In this document: positions 1 to 8,376 of the stretch, one piece after another
Layout of the letters: each line of letters opens with the position of its first letter
Numbering within the stretch: the stretch's first letter is position 1
Assembly: GCF_001053185.1 (NCBI RefSeq)
Contig: NZ_CSTD01000006.1
Location: forward strand, 186,001-250,000
Source of the DNA: Mycobacterium bohemicum DSM 44277
GTDB taxonomy: Bacteria > Actinomycetota > Actinomycetes > Mycobacteriales > Mycobacteriaceae
Direction of reading: 5' to 3'
DNA length: 64,000 nt
Made by a program: the position numbers and the translations under genes
The notes under the pieces: model-generated
Database searches by the model: none
Seen by the model: the letters and a program-made list of their open reading frames with translations, nothing else
What the model was told of the DNA's origin: nothing

Positions 1-661
1 GTTCGTCGCGAACCAGCCTGCCCAGCGACAATTCGAGGACGCGTTGCCGCATCGAGTCGACGATGTGGTGGTCGTGCGTGGCCATCACCACCGTCGTGCC
101 CGTGCGGTTGATGCGTTCCAACAAATCCATGATGTCCTTACTGGTGTCCGGGTCGAGGTTGCCGGTGGGCTCGTCGGCCAGCAACACCAGGGGCCGGTTC
201 ACGAACGCCCGGGCGATCGCCACGCGCTGCTGCTCGCCGCCGGACAGCTCGCTGGGCAGCCGGTTGGCCTTCCCGGACAAGCCGACGGTCTCGAGCACCT
301 CGGGCACCACCCGGTTGATCGCCTCGGAGCGTTTGCCGATGACTTCCAGCGCGAACGCGACGTTTTCGTACACCGTCTTCTGCTGGAGCAGCCGAAAGTC
401 CTGGAACACGCACCCAATCACCTGACGCAGCTTGGGGATGTGCCGGCCGGGGAGCTTGTTGACGTGGAACTTCGAGACGCGGACATCCCCGCCGTTGGGC
501 GTCTCCTCGCCGAGCAGCAGCCGCATGAACGTCGACTTGCCCGAGCCGGACGGGCCGATCAGGAAGACGAACTCACCCTTGTCGATCTTGACGTTGACGT
601 CGTCCAGCGCCGGGCGCGCCGACGCCTTGTACTTCTTGCTGACGTGGTCCAGGGTGATCAT
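1..661 (-). CDS. ftsE: FtsE, ATP-binding subunit of the FtsEX divisome complex (3' end outside window)
   Basis: This is the cytoplasmic ABC ATPase that pairs with membrane protein FtsX and controls peptidoglycan hydrolysis at division. About 220 codons lie in the window, and the family is about 229 residues, so only the last few are missing. The Walker A motif GPSGSGKST is near residues 35-43, the signature LSGGEQQRVAIARA near 140, and Walker B VLLADEPTGNLD directly after it. The ATG overlaps the TGA of the upstream proline-rich membrane protein gene by four bases, so the two are translationally coupled. The order ftsE, proline-rich protein, MscS, prfB matches M. tuberculosis Rv3102c-Rv3105c. 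ftsX should follow just beyond the left edge. Confidence 0.96.
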   Translation of the reverse strand, partial: MITLDHVSKKYKASARPALDDVNVKIDKGEFVFLIGPSGSGKSTFMRLLLGEETPNGGDVRVSKFHVNKLPGRHIPKLRQVIGCVFQDFRLLQQKTVYENVAFALEVIGKRSEAINRVVPEVLETVGLSGKANRLPSELSGGEQQRVAIARAFVNRPLVLLADEPTGNLDPDTSKDIMDLLERINRTGTTVVMATHDHHIVDSMRQRVLELSLGRLVRDE

Positions 662-1119
662 CACGGCACGCCAGTGTAGCCGCGACCTTCGCTGGCGAGC
701 GAAGTCAACTGGCCGGCGGCGCCGAAGCCGGCGTCGGGAGCGCGCCCGGCTGCGGCGACGACGGGAGCGAACGGCGGCGGCGTTGTCGTGGTCGGCGGGG
801 GCACCGTGCTGGTCGGCGTCGGCGTCGGCGTGGTGGTCGTGGGGATCGGCGTGACCGTGACCGTGGGCGGGGGCTGCTGCACCCGGCTGCGCGGCACCCA
901 GGTGTAGTTCGGGTCGGGCACGAAGCCGGGCGGCACCACCTGGTTTGCCGGCGGTTTCGGGGCAGGCTCGGGGCGGTAGGTGTCGTAGAGCCACCAGACC
1001 GCGCAGAACGCGATGATCAGCACGACCGTCGACGTGCGCACCCGCCCGCCGAACAGGTGGCTCCAGGGCCGTTGCCTGCTCTGGCTGCGCTTCTCGAGAA
1101 CGCTCACGGTGAACTTCAC
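661..1119 (-). CDS. Proline/threonine-rich single-pass membrane protein (Rv3103c-like)
   Basis: This is a 152-residue protein of unknown function. A basic N-terminus (residues 1-28) precedes one transmembrane helix at about 30-47 (STVVLIIAFCAVWWLY). The exposed remainder is low-complexity, rich in Pro and Thr (runs of PTPTPT and TTTT), which fits an extracytoplasmic wall-spanning linker. The start is GTG, and its bases overlap the TGA of the mscS-like gene. Its own TGA overlaps the ftsE ATG. Sitting between a mechanosensitive channel and ftsEX suggests an envelope or division-site role, but that is inferred from context only. The overlap on both sides indicates one operon with prfB and ftsE. 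Confidence 0.85.
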   Translation of the reverse strand: MKFTVSVLEKRSQSRQRPWSHLFGGRVRTSTVVLIIAFCAVWWLYDTYRPEPAPKPPANQVVPPGFVPDPNYTWVPRSRVQQPPPTVTVTPIPTTTTPTPTPTSTVPPPTTTTPPPFAPVVAAAGRAPDAGFGAAGQLTSLASEGRGYTGVP

Positions 1120-2102
1120 TGCGGCTGCACCGCGTCCTGGACTTCACCGCGCGATTCCTTTTCGGCGGCCTGCGCGGCGGGAACGGCGGGATCCTCGACG
1201 AGGCCGACGGTGGCGTCCGCCGCGGTCACGATGCCGGCCAGCGCGAGCGCCCGGATGACCAGGACCCGCAATTGCCGCCCGGCCTCGAACTGCTTGCCGG
1301 GCAGGGTGCGGGCGACCAGCCGCAGGGTCACGGTGTCGACCTCGATACTCTCCACCCCCATCACCGTGGGCGCGTCCAGCAGCAACTCGCCGAGTGCCGG
1401 GTCGTCGCGGGCGTGCTCGCACTGCTCGTGCAGGACCTCGTTGACCCGGTTGAGGTCGACGCTGGTCGACACCGGGATGTCGACCACCGCGCGCGCCCAG
1501 TCCTTGGACAGGTTGATCGATTTCACGATCTGGCCGTTGGGGACGGTGAAAACCTCGCCGTCCGGCGAACGCAGCTTGGTCACCCGCAGGGTGACGTTCT
1601 CCACGGTGCCGGAGGCGTCGGTCGCCGACCCCGAGATGGTCAGCCGCACCAGATCGCCGAACCCATATTGCTTTTCGACGAGGATGAAGAACCCGGCGAG
1701 CAGATCTCGCACCAGCTGCTGGGCACCGAAACCGAGCGCCGCGCCGACCACGGTCGCCGGCGCCACCAGCCCGCTCACCGAGAATTGCAGGATTTCGGCG
1801 ATCTGCAGGATCACCCAGATGCCGATGATGACCACCGACACCCACTGGATCACCGACGCCACGGCCTGGCGGTGCTTGGTGGCCTCCGAGCGCACCAGGG
1901 CGTCGCTCTCGGCGAAGCCGAGGTCGAGCTGCCGAGTGACCTGCTGCGCCACCCAGGTGACGAAGCGGGCCGCCAGCACGGCAGCGATCAGCACCATCAC
2001 GAGCCGCAGGCCCCGGGTGATGATCCACTGCCCGAATTCGCCGCGCCAAAAGTCGTGCCAGCCCAGCGGGTTCGTTGAGGCGAGAAGAGTTTTAGTCGTC
2101 AT
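1116..2102 (-). CDS. MscS-family small-conductance mechanosensitive channel
   Basis: This 328-residue membrane protein is likely a pressure-relief channel opened by membrane tension during hypo-osmotic shock. Hydrophobic helices lie at about 28-50 and 82-104. A Gly/Ala-rich pore helix follows at about 108-140 with the MscS signature region (GAALGFGAQQLVRDLLAGFF), and then a soluble beta domain with VPNGQIVKSINLS. The last 40 residues are charged and Ala-rich. The ATG start lies inside the last codons of prfB, an 11-base overlap, so expression is probably coupled to prfB. An in-frame extension into prfB was rejected because it would overlap a conserved gene. It corresponds to Rv3104c by context. 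Confidence 0.9.
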   Translation of the reverse strand: MTTKTLLASTNPLGWHDFWRGEFGQWIITRGLRLVMVLIAAVLAARFVTWVAQQVTRQLDLGFAESDALVRSEATKHRQAVASVIQWVSVVIIGIWVILQIAEILQFSVSGLVAPATVVGAALGFGAQQLVRDLLAGFFILVEKQYGFGDLVRLTISGSATDASGTVENVTLRVTKLRSPDGEVFTVPNGQIVKSINLSKDWARAVVDIPVSTSVDLNRVNEVLHEQCEHARDDPALGELLLDAPTVMGVESIEVDTVTLRLVARTLPGKQFEAGRQLRVLVIRALALAGIVTAADATVGLVEDPAVPAAQAAEKESRGEVQDAVQPQ

Positions 2103-3198
2103 CTTTTCGGTTGCGCCACCGAATTCCCGCTTCCAGGAACCCGTCGATGTCCCCGTCCAGCACGGCCGCCGGATTGCCCACCTCGTACTCGGTGCGCAGG
2201 TCCTTGACCATCTGGTACGGGTGCAGTACGTACGAGCGCATCTGGTTTCCCCAGGAGCTGCCGCCCTCACCCTTAAGGGCGTCCAGCTCAGCGCGTTCCT
2301 CTAAGCGCTTGCGCTCCAATAACTTTGCCTGAAGAACCCGCATGGCCGAGACCTTGTTCTGCAGCTGCGACTTCTCGTTCTGGCAAGTTACGACGATACC
2401 CGTTGGGATGTGAGTTAAGCGAACCGCGGAGTCGGTGGTGTTCACCGACTGGCCACCGGGACCGCTGGAGCGGTAAACGTCAACGCGCACATCGCCTTCC
2501 GGAATCTCGATGTGATCGGTGGTTTCCACCACCGGCAGCACCTCGACTTCGGCGAACGACGTCTGGCGGCGGCTTTGGTTGTCGAACGGGCTGATCCGCA
2601 CCAGCCGATGGGTGCCCTGCTCGACCGACAACGTGCCGTAGGCGAACGGCGCGTGCACGGCGAACGTCGCGCTCTTGATGCCGGCCTCTTCGGCGTAGGA
2701 GATGTCGAACACCTCGACGGGATACTTGTGCTGCTCGGCCCAGCGGATGTACATCCGCATCAGCATCTCGGCCCAGTCGGCGGCGTCCACCCCGCCGGCG
2801 CCGGAGCGAATCGTGACCAGCGCCTCGCGTTCGTCGTACTCCCCGGAGAGCAGCGTGCGCACCTCGGTGGCCTCGATGTCGGCGCGCAGCGCCTTGAGTT
2901 CGGCGTCGGCCTCGGCGAGCGAGTCCGGGCCGCCCTCCTCGGCCGCCAATTCGTAGAGCACCGGCAGGTCGTCGAGGCGCTGGCGCAGCTCCTGCACCCG
3001 GCGCAGCTCGCCCTGCGTGTGGGAGAGTTCGCTGGTGACCCGCTGCGCGCGGGCCTGGTCGTCCCAGAGGTTGGGGTCGGACGCCTCGTGCTCGAGCTTC
3101 TCGATGCGGCTGGCCAGACCGTCCACATCGAGCACCCGCTCCACCGTGGTCAGGGTGGAGTCGAGGGCGGCGATGTCGGCTTGACGGTCGGGTTCCAC
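2092..3198 (-). CDS. prfB: Peptide chain release factor 2 (RF2)
   Basis: RF2 reads UGA and UAA stop codons and triggers peptidyl-tRNA hydrolysis. The 368-residue protein has the family's normal length. The N-terminal coiled helical domain covers about 1-100. The stop-codon recognition loop contains RISPFDNQ (the RF2-type SPF motif), and the catalytic GGQ is at residues 248-250 within SGPGGQSVNTTDSAV. The start is GTG. There is no in-frame TGA near the N-terminus, so the autoregulatory +1 frameshift known from E. coli prfB is absent here. It heads the reverse-strand operon running through mscS to ftsE. The next gene upstream, fprA, is divergent. Confidence 0.97.
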   Translation of the reverse strand: MEPDRQADIAALDSTLTTVERVLDVDGLASRIEKLEHEASDPNLWDDQARAQRVTSELSHTQGELRRVQELRQRLDDLPVLYELAAEEGGPDSLAEADAELKALRADIEATEVRTLLSGEYDEREALVTIRSGAGGVDAADWAEMLMRMYIRWAEQHKYPVEVFDISYAEEAGIKSATFAVHAPFAYGTLSVEQGTHRLVRISPFDNQSRRQTSFAEVEVLPVVETTDHIEIPEGDVRVDVYRSSGPGGQSVNTTDSAVRLTHIPTGIVVTCQNEKSQLQNKVSAMRVLQAKLLERKRLEERAELDALKGEGGSSWGNQMRSYVLHPYQMVKDLRTEYEVGNPAAVLDGDIDGFLEAGIRWRNRKDDD

Positions 3199-3286
3199 AG
3201 CCGACCACGTTACCGGCGGCCCGGCCCGCGCCGAATGCTCAGGTCAACGTCGGGCCGCACCGTTTAGCATCAAGTGACCACCACGT

Positions 3287-3300
3287 GCAGTCCGGACTGC
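3287..3300. promoter_or_regulatory. Perfect 14-bp palindrome in the prfB/fprA divergent promoter region
   Basis: GCAGTCCGGACTGC reads identically on both strands and lies between the divergent prfB and fprA genes, about 60 bases before the fprA ATG. A CACGTG hexamer touches its left side. It may be an operator for a dimeric regulator, but no regulator is identified. A chance palindrome in GC-rich DNA is possible. Confidence 0.3.
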
Positions 3301-3360
3301 GGCATTGCGCGGCCACTGCCACCGTCCCGCCGCGGCCCGGCACGAACAAAAGGCTCGAGT

Positions 3361-4722
3361 ATGCGCCCGTACCACGTCGCGATCGTCGGCTCAGGACCGT
3401 CGGGATTCTTCGCCGCGGCCTCCCTGCTCAAGGCGGCCGAGGCGTCCGACGACCTCGACGTGGCCGTCGACATGCTGGAGATGCTGCCGACGCCGTGGGG
3501 GCTGGTGCGCTCGGGCGTGGCGCCCGACCACCCGAAGATCAAATCGATCAGCAAGCAGTTCGAGAAGACCGCCGAGGACCCACGCTTCCGCTTCTTCGGC
3601 AACGTGGAGGTCGGCCTGCACGTCCAGGCCGACGAGCTCGCCCAGCGCTACGACGCCGTCATCTACGCCATCGGCGCCCAGTCGGACCGCGCCCTGAACA
3701 TTCCCGGCGAGGACCTGCCGGGCAGCATCTCCGCCGTCGACTTCGTGGGCTGGTACAACGCGCACCCCAGCTTCGAGAGCGCCACGCCGGACCTGTCCGG
3801 GGGCCGCGCCGTCGTGGTGGGCAACGGCAACGTGGCGCTGGACGTGGCGCGCATTCTGGTCACCGATCCCGACGCGCTGGCGCGCACCGACATCGCCGAC
3901 CACGCCCTGCAGTCGCTACGCCCTTGCGGCGTCGACGAAGTGGTGATCATCGGGCGGCGCGGACCGCTGCAGACGGCTTTCACCACGCTCGAACTGCGCG
4001 AGCTCGGGGAGCTGGAGAACGTCGACGTCATCGTCGACCCCGTGCAGCTTCAGGGCATCACCGACGAGGACGCGGCGGCGGTGGGCAAGACCACCAAGCA
4101 GAACCTCAAGGTGTTGCGCGACTACGCCGAGCGTCCGCCGCGGCCGGGTCATCGACGAATCGTGTTCCGGTTCTTGACGTCTCCCATCGAGATCGGCGGC
4201 GACGGCAAGGTGGAGCGCATCGTGCTCGGCCGCAACGAGCTGGTCACCGACGAGAGCGGCCGGGTGGCGGCCAACGACACCGGGGACCGCGAGGAGCTGC
4301 CGGTCCGGCTGGTGGTGCGCTCGGTCGGGTACCGCGGGGTGCCCACCGCCGGGCTGCCGTTCGACCAGAAGACGGCGACGATCCCCAACGCGGCCGGGCG
4401 CGTGGAGGGCAGCCGCAACGAATATGTCGTCGGGTGGATCAAGCGGGGACCGACCGGGGTGATCGGCACGAACAAGAAGGACTCCCAGGACACCGTCGAC
4501 ACCCTGTTGAAGGATCTGGCCGCCGCGGCCGAGCCCGCGGACTTCGCCGACGACCACGCCGACAAACTGGCCGACTGGCTGGCCTCGCGCCAGCCGAAGC
4601 TGGTCACGTCCGCGCATTGGGAGATCATCGACCGCCACGAGCGCACGGCCGGCGAGCCGCACGGGCGTCCGCGCGTCAAGCTGCCGAACCTGGCCGAGCT
4701 GCTGCGCATCAGCCACGGCTGA
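3361..4722 (+). CDS. fprA: NADPH:ferredoxin oxidoreductase FprA
   Basis: This adrenodoxin-reductase-type flavoenzyme moves electrons from NADPH to ferredoxins, for example for cytochromes P450 and Fe-S biogenesis. The 453 residues compare with 456 in M. tuberculosis FprA. The FAD-binding Rossmann motif GSGPSGFFAA begins at about residue 9. The family motif TPWGLVRSGVAPDHPKIK follows at about 44-62, and the NADP-binding VVGNGNVALDVARIL is near 157. The C-terminal GWIKRGPTGVIGTNKKD is also typical. An upstream in-frame start exists, but the ATG chosen places the glycine-rich motif at the usual distance from the N-terminus. It converges on the dosS-like gene with only 12 bases between stops. Confidence 0.96.
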   Translation: MRPYHVAIVGSGPSGFFAAASLLKAAEASDDLDVAVDMLEMLPTPWGLVRSGVAPDHPKIKSISKQFEKTAEDPRFRFFGNVEVGLHVQADELAQRYDAVIYAIGAQSDRALNIPGEDLPGSISAVDFVGWYNAHPSFESATPDLSGGRAVVVGNGNVALDVARILVTDPDALARTDIADHALQSLRPCGVDEVVIIGRRGPLQTAFTTLELRELGELENVDVIVDPVQLQGITDEDAAAVGKTTKQNLKVLRDYAERPPRPGHRRIVFRFLTSPIEIGGDGKVERIVLGRNELVTDESGRVAANDTGDREELPVRLVVRSVGYRGVPTAGLPFDQKTATIPNAAGRVEGSRNEYVVGWIKRGPTGVIGTNKKDSQDTVDTLLKDLAAAAEPADFADDHADKLADWLASRQPKLVTSAHWEIIDRHERTAGEPHGRPRVKLPNLAELLRISHG

Positions 4723-4734
4723 GCGGCCGGGTCA

Positions 4735-6492
4735 TCACACCAGCGGCGCCGACCAGCGCAGCACCGTTCCGTCGGGCGCGGGTTCGATGGTGAATTCACC
4801 GCCGGCGGCGGCGGCGCGCTGTTCCAGCTCCGCCAGGCCCCCGCGGGCGGCCCCGTCGCGCAGGCCGCGACCGTCGTCGCTGACCTCGATCCGCAGGTCG
4901 TCGTCGACCGCGATCCGGACGGTGACGGTGCTGGCCCCCGCGTGCCGGACGGCGTTGCTCAGCGCCTCCCGGACCACCGCCTCGGCGTGATCGGCCAGCG
5001 GGCCGTCGACCACCGACAGCGGACCGACGAACTGCACCGCGGTGCGCAGCCGGGTGCCGGCGAGTTCGGCGATGGCCTCGTCGATGCGCTGCCGCAGCCG
5101 CGAGGTCCCGGGGGGCGCGGCGTTCAGGTCGAAGATGGTGGTCTGGATGTCCCGGATGACGGCCTGCAGGTCGTCGACCGCGCCGGACAGTCTCCGCTGC
5201 GCTTCCGGATCGCGCACCCGGGCGACGGTGCCCTGCAGCCCCAGGCCGATCGCGAAGAGCCGCTGGATGACGTGGTCGTGGAGTTCCCGGGCGATGCGGT
5301 CGCGCTCGCTGACGACGTCCAGCTCGCGGCTCTGGCGCTGGGACGTCGCCAGCTGCCAGGCCAGCGCCGCCTGGTCGGCGAATGCGGCCATGGTTTCCAG
5401 GTGTTCCTCGGTGAAGGCGCCCGCGCGGTGCACGACCACGACGACCCCGGCGACCGTCCCGCCCGCCCGTAGCGGCAGCGCGAGGGCGGACCCCACCTCG
5501 ACGCCTTCCAGGTCGATCGCGTCCACCCGTTGCGGGGCGCTCTTGGCGAAGACCTCGGCCAGCGAGGTGCCCGCGACGGGGATGGTTCCCTTGACGGCCG
5601 AGTCCGTCACGCTGCCGACGGTCTCGATCACCAGCAGCTCGACGAGCTCGGCGTGCGGTGTGTCCTGATCCGGCGGGACGGCGACCAGGGCGCCGTCGGC
5701 CCCGGTCAGGTTCATCACCTCCTGGGCCACGAGCCGGAAGACCTTCGCCGGCTCGATGCCGGACAGCAGTTCGGTGGCGATGTCGCGGGTGGCCTCTATC
5801 CAGGACTGGCGGGCCTGGGACTGCTCGTAGAGCCGGGCATTGGTGATGGCGATTCCGGCGGCGGCCGCCAGCGCCTGCACCAGCACCTCGTCGTCGGCGC
5901 TGAACGGCTTCCCGTTCGTCTTGTCGGCGAGATAAAGGGTGCCCAACGATTCGTCGCCGACCCGGACCGGCACGCCCAGGAAGGTCCGCATCGGGGGGTG
6001 GTGGGCGGGAAAGCCGATCGACGCGGGGTGCGAGGAGATGTCGTCCAGGCGCAGCGGCGTCGGGTCGTGAATCAACAGGCCGATGATCCCGAGGCCCCGG
6101 GGCAGCTCCCCGATGCGCCGGACCGTTTCGTCGTCGATCCCCTCGTGGACGAATTGGAGCACCCGGCCGTCCCGGCCGTGGACTTCCAGCGCGCCGTAGC
6201 GGGCGTCGACGAGGTTGATCGCCGAGTGCACGATCGAGCGCAGGGTGGCGTCGAGTTCCAGCCCGGAGGTGACGACCAGCATCGCCTCCACGAGCCCGTC
6301 GAGCCGGTCGCGGCCCTCGACGATCAGCTCGAGACGGTCCTGCACTTCGGCCAGCAACTCCCGCAGCCGCAACCCAGACAGGGTGTGCCGCAACGGGCCC
6401 ACGGCCCTGTCGGTCTCGCCCGCGGCCGGCTCGGTCACGATCGGTCGATCCGCGGCCCGTGTGATGACACCGACTCCCGCCGCCGGGCGCAC
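4735..6492 (-). CDS. dosS: DosS/DevS-type GAF heme sensor histidine kinase, orphan
   Basis: This sensor kinase of the hypoxia/NO/CO dormancy response normally phosphorylates DosR. Two GAF domains are followed by a HisKA_3 and HATPase module. Counting from the GTG at 6438, His147 in AHHPPMRTFLGVPV aligns with the heme-ligand His149 of M. tuberculosis DosS (whose start is two residues longer). The phosphoacceptor region is RELHDHVIQRLFAIG, and the ATP lid region is EALSNAVRHAG with DDGRGL. The annotated 5' end is the most upstream GTG; the GTG at 6438 gives a family-like N-terminus but lacks an obvious Shine-Dalgarno. No dosR or Rv3134c (UspA) gene is adjacent, unlike the M. tuberculosis Rv3134c-devR-devS operon, although DosR-box-like sites lie upstream. 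The paralogue DosT is the alternative identity. Confidence 0.88.
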   Translation of the reverse strand: MRPAAGVGVITRAADRPIVTEPAAGETDRAVGPLRHTLSGLRLRELLAEVQDRLELIVEGRDRLDGLVEAMLVVTSGLELDATLRSIVHSAINLVDARYGALEVHGRDGRVLQFVHEGIDDETVRRIGELPRGLGIIGLLIHDPTPLRLDDISSHPASIGFPAHHPPMRTFLGVPVRVGDESLGTLYLADKTNGKPFSADDEVLVQALAAAAGIAITNARLYEQSQARQSWIEATRDIATELLSGIEPAKVFRLVAQEVMNLTGADGALVAVPPDQDTPHAELVELLVIETVGSVTDSAVKGTIPVAGTSLAEVFAKSAPQRVDAIDLEGVEVGSALALPLRAGGTVAGVVVVVHRAGAFTEEHLETMAAFADQAALAWQLATSQRQSRELDVVSERDRIARELHDHVIQRLFAIGLGLQGTVARVRDPEAQRRLSGAVDDLQAVIRDIQTTIFDLNAAPPGTSRLRQRIDEAIAELAGTRLRTAVQFVGPLSVVDGPLADHAEAVVREALSNAVRHAGASTVTVRIAVDDDLRIEVSDDGRGLRDGAARGGLAELEQRAAAAGGEFTIEPAPDGTVLRWSAPLV

Positions 6493-6569
6493 TCGGTCAT
6501 GACAGCCTCCCGCGCGGGATGGTAGGGCTGGGCTTTACGTACCGTAGGGCTGAAATCCCAGGCGACCCA

Positions 6570-6604
6570 GGGGCATTGGTCTACACATGGGTGCCATTGG
6601 TCCC
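6570..6604 (-). promoter_or_regulatory. Two tandem DosR-box-like sites upstream of dosS
   Basis: Two similar elements, GGGGCATTGGTCTA (6570-6583) and GTGCCATTGGTCCC (6591-6604), have starts 21 bases apart, two helical turns. Against the core GGGNCNNNNGNCCC the second has one mismatch and the first has two. Read toward dosS, the nearer box is followed by TACGGT (6546-6541) as a possible -10. The box would then be centred near -42, a usual position for DosR-activated promoters. The sites could instead act on the PPE gene to the right, 265 bases away. Identity is by motif and context only. Confidence 0.55.
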
Positions 6605-6868
6605 TATCCGGCGCGCCGGAGCACCGTCAGCTCGACGGGCCGGGCGCCGCCGCAATTGCGTTATTCGCAAACGCTACTGATGCCGGGTGCGAAGTTCGAC
6701 CGCCGGCGGATGTCGTCATCGAATCGCCGCGCCGTTGACCGAATGTGCCGGGAAAAGCGGAATTCTGCGCCTACATTTCTTTTACCGCCGCTAATGCGGC
6801 GGCAGCAGACGAGTGCCGGATCGGGCGCGGCACGGTTCACCACGTCGCACCAATAGGGGTATCTGACA
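6605..6868. other. Intergenic region upstream of the PPE gene; no gene recognised
   Basis: This stretch between the DosR-box-like sites and the PPE start contains no coding pattern I can support. It is locally richer in A and T (for example AATTGCGTTATTCGCAAACG near 6653-6672), which suits a promoter. A short imperfect hairpin (CCGCCGCTAATGCGGCGG, 6786-6803) lies about 65 bases before the PPE ATG. The leader immediately before the PPE start has no strong Shine-Dalgarno. Confidence 0.4.
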
Positions 6869-8008
6869 ATGGATTACGCGTTTCTTCCACCCGAGATCAA
6901 TTCCGCGAGAATGTACAGTGGCCCGGGGTCTGGGCCGTTATTGGCCGCCGCGGGAAGCTGGGATTCGCTGTCCGCCGAATTGGGCACGGCCGCGCAGACC
7001 TACGAATCGGTGGTGTCGACACTGACCGCCTTGCACTGGCGCGGCCCCTCATCCCAGTCGATGACCGCGGCCGCCTCCGCCCACGTGGAATGGCTGACCG
7101 GCACCGCGCAACAGACCAGCCAGACCGCCATGCAGGCGAGGGCGGCCGCGGGGGCTTTCGATCAGGCGTACGCCATGACGGTGCCGCCGCCGGTGATCGC
7201 GGCCAACCGCGCCCAGTTGCAGGCGCTGATCGCGACGAACCTGCTGGGCCAGAACACCGCCGCGATCGCCGCCACCGAGGCGCAGTACGCCGAGATGTGG
7301 GCTCAGGACGCGGCCGCCATGAACGGCTACGCCGCCAGTTCGGCGACGACCAGCCGGTTGACGCCGTTCGCGTCCCCACAGCAGACGGCGAACCCGAACG
7401 GCCAGGCCGAACAGAGCGCCGCGGCCAGCGACCCGCTCTCCAATTTGTATGACGCGTTGAAGGAGTTCAGCGACCAGATCTGGAATCGGATCGACGGCTT
7501 GCTGGCGCTCAGCCCGATTCCCATCACGGGCGGCGACTTCGGCCTGCTCGACGCCATTCAGGGCATCAACACGGTGGTCAGCGGAACCGGGACCCTCGAG
7601 GGAATCCCGACGTCGCTCATCGCCGCCCAGAGAAATTTGACCTATTTGGCGGGCGCCGCCGGGCCCAGCCCCGCGCTGGGACCGATCGGCCTCGGCCCCC
7701 GGCTGACCGGCGCCGCGGCCGAATCCGGGGCCGGCGGGTTGCCCCGCGCGATCACCGTGAGCACGGGCCGGGCGAATGTTATCGGTCCGATGTCGGTCCC
7801 GGCGAGCTGGTCCGCACCGTCGACCGGCCGCGTCGCGGCTCTGGAACCCGCCGGGCTGACCACGATCCCGGGTACCGAGGAGCCGGCCGGTTCCGGCTAC
7901 CCCGGCGTACCCGGGATGCCGGCGGGCACGATGACACGGGCGTCGGGCGTGCTCCCGCGGTACGGGACCCGACTCAACGTGATGACGCGGCCGCCCGCGG
8001 GCGGGTGA
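6869..8008 (+). CDS. PPE family protein, PPE-SVP subfamily
   Basis: This mycobacterial PPE protein is 379 residues. The N-terminal PPE domain covers about 1-175, beginning MDYAFLPPEINSARMY with the Pro-Pro-Glu motif at 7-9 and the helical-hairpin WxG-like HWRGPSS near 57. The C-terminal half is Gly/Pro/Ala-rich and carries the SVP signature GPMSVPASW at 306-314. Such proteins are type VII secretion substrates, usually ESX-5, exported with a PE partner, and several act in outer-membrane nutrient uptake. No PE gene is adjacent here, so a partner must be encoded elsewhere. By position next to dosS and hisN it corresponds to the PPE50/PPE51 locus of M. tuberculosis. It converges on the small membrane protein gene at 8036. 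Confidence 0.93.
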   Translation: MDYAFLPPEINSARMYSGPGSGPLLAAAGSWDSLSAELGTAAQTYESVVSTLTALHWRGPSSQSMTAAASAHVEWLTGTAQQTSQTAMQARAAAGAFDQAYAMTVPPPVIAANRAQLQALIATNLLGQNTAAIAATEAQYAEMWAQDAAAMNGYAASSATTSRLTPFASPQQTANPNGQAEQSAAASDPLSNLYDALKEFSDQIWNRIDGLLALSPIPITGGDFGLLDAIQGINTVVSGTGTLEGIPTSLIAAQRNLTYLAGAAGPSPALGPIGLGPRLTGAAAESGAGGLPRAITVSTGRANVIGPMSVPASWSAPSTGRVAALEPAGLTTIPGTEEPAGSGYPGVPGMPAGTMTRASGVLPRYGTRLNVMTRPPAGG

Positions 8009-8012
8009 CCGA

Positions 8013-8043
8013 CCCTAGTCGGGCCCTAGTCGGCCCTAGGCGG
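8013..8043. repeat. Three short direct repeats at a convergent gene end
   Basis: Two exact copies of CCCTAGTCGG (8013-8022, 8024-8033) and a variant CCCTAGGCGG (8034-8043) lie between the convergent PPE gene and the membrane protein gene. The third copy includes the TAG stop of the reverse-strand gene. Replication slippage is the likely origin. A role as terminator is not evident, since there is no strong hairpin. Confidence 0.6.
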
Positions 8044-8353
8044 CCGGGGCCAACTTCCAGTTGTCGGGGTTTTTCGCCGAGTACACGACCTGCAGCAGCT
8101 GCCCCACGGCCGGCCATTGGTCGACGTTGACGGCCAGGCGGGCGTACACCTCGTGCTCGTTGACCGTCGGGCCGTTGATGACACCGGCGATGGTGACGTA
8201 CTGCTCGCCGGTGGCGTCCGGTCGCGGGCTGACTCCCGTCACCAGCAGGGTGCCGCTCACCGACTCACCGCGCGGGCCGCGGGGAACGAACCGCTGAGCG
8301 AGCGCCACGCCCAGGACCGCCAACAGAAGGATCAGCACGCCGTATTCCCACAT
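8036..8353 (-). CDS. Small membrane-anchored protein of unknown function
   Basis: This is a 105-residue protein. A single N-terminal helix (residues 4-20, YGVLILLLAVLGVALAQ) anchors it. A roughly 80-residue domain follows with alternating hydrophobic strands and no catalytic motif that I recognise (SGTLLVTGVSPRP, YVTIAGVINGP, WPAVGQLLQVVYSAKNPDNW). The topology predicts the domain outside the membrane if the helix is an uncleaved signal anchor. It is divergent from hisN with only 23 bases between start codons, so they share a promoter region. It is probably the counterpart of the small gene beside Rv3137 in M. tuberculosis. Confidence 0.75.
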   Translation of the reverse strand: MWEYGVLILLLAVLGVALAQRFVPRGPRGESVSGTLLVTGVSPRPDATGEQYVTIAGVINGPTVNEHEVYARLAVNVDQWPAVGQLLQVVYSAKNPDNWKLAPAA

Positions 8354-8376
8354 CCGGCCATGGTAGGACTGCTCAC

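Noticed and set aside
1..661. ftsE as a truncated gene
   Set aside because: It is cut by the window edge; all motifs within the window are normal.
2092..3198. Programmed frameshift in prfB
   Set aside because: The gene reads through without an internal stop and has full RF2 length.
6440..6500. Short gene starting at the ATG at 6500 (22 codons)
   Set aside because: It has a good ribosome site but no recognisable product; kept only as a possible leader or remnant in the DosS finding.
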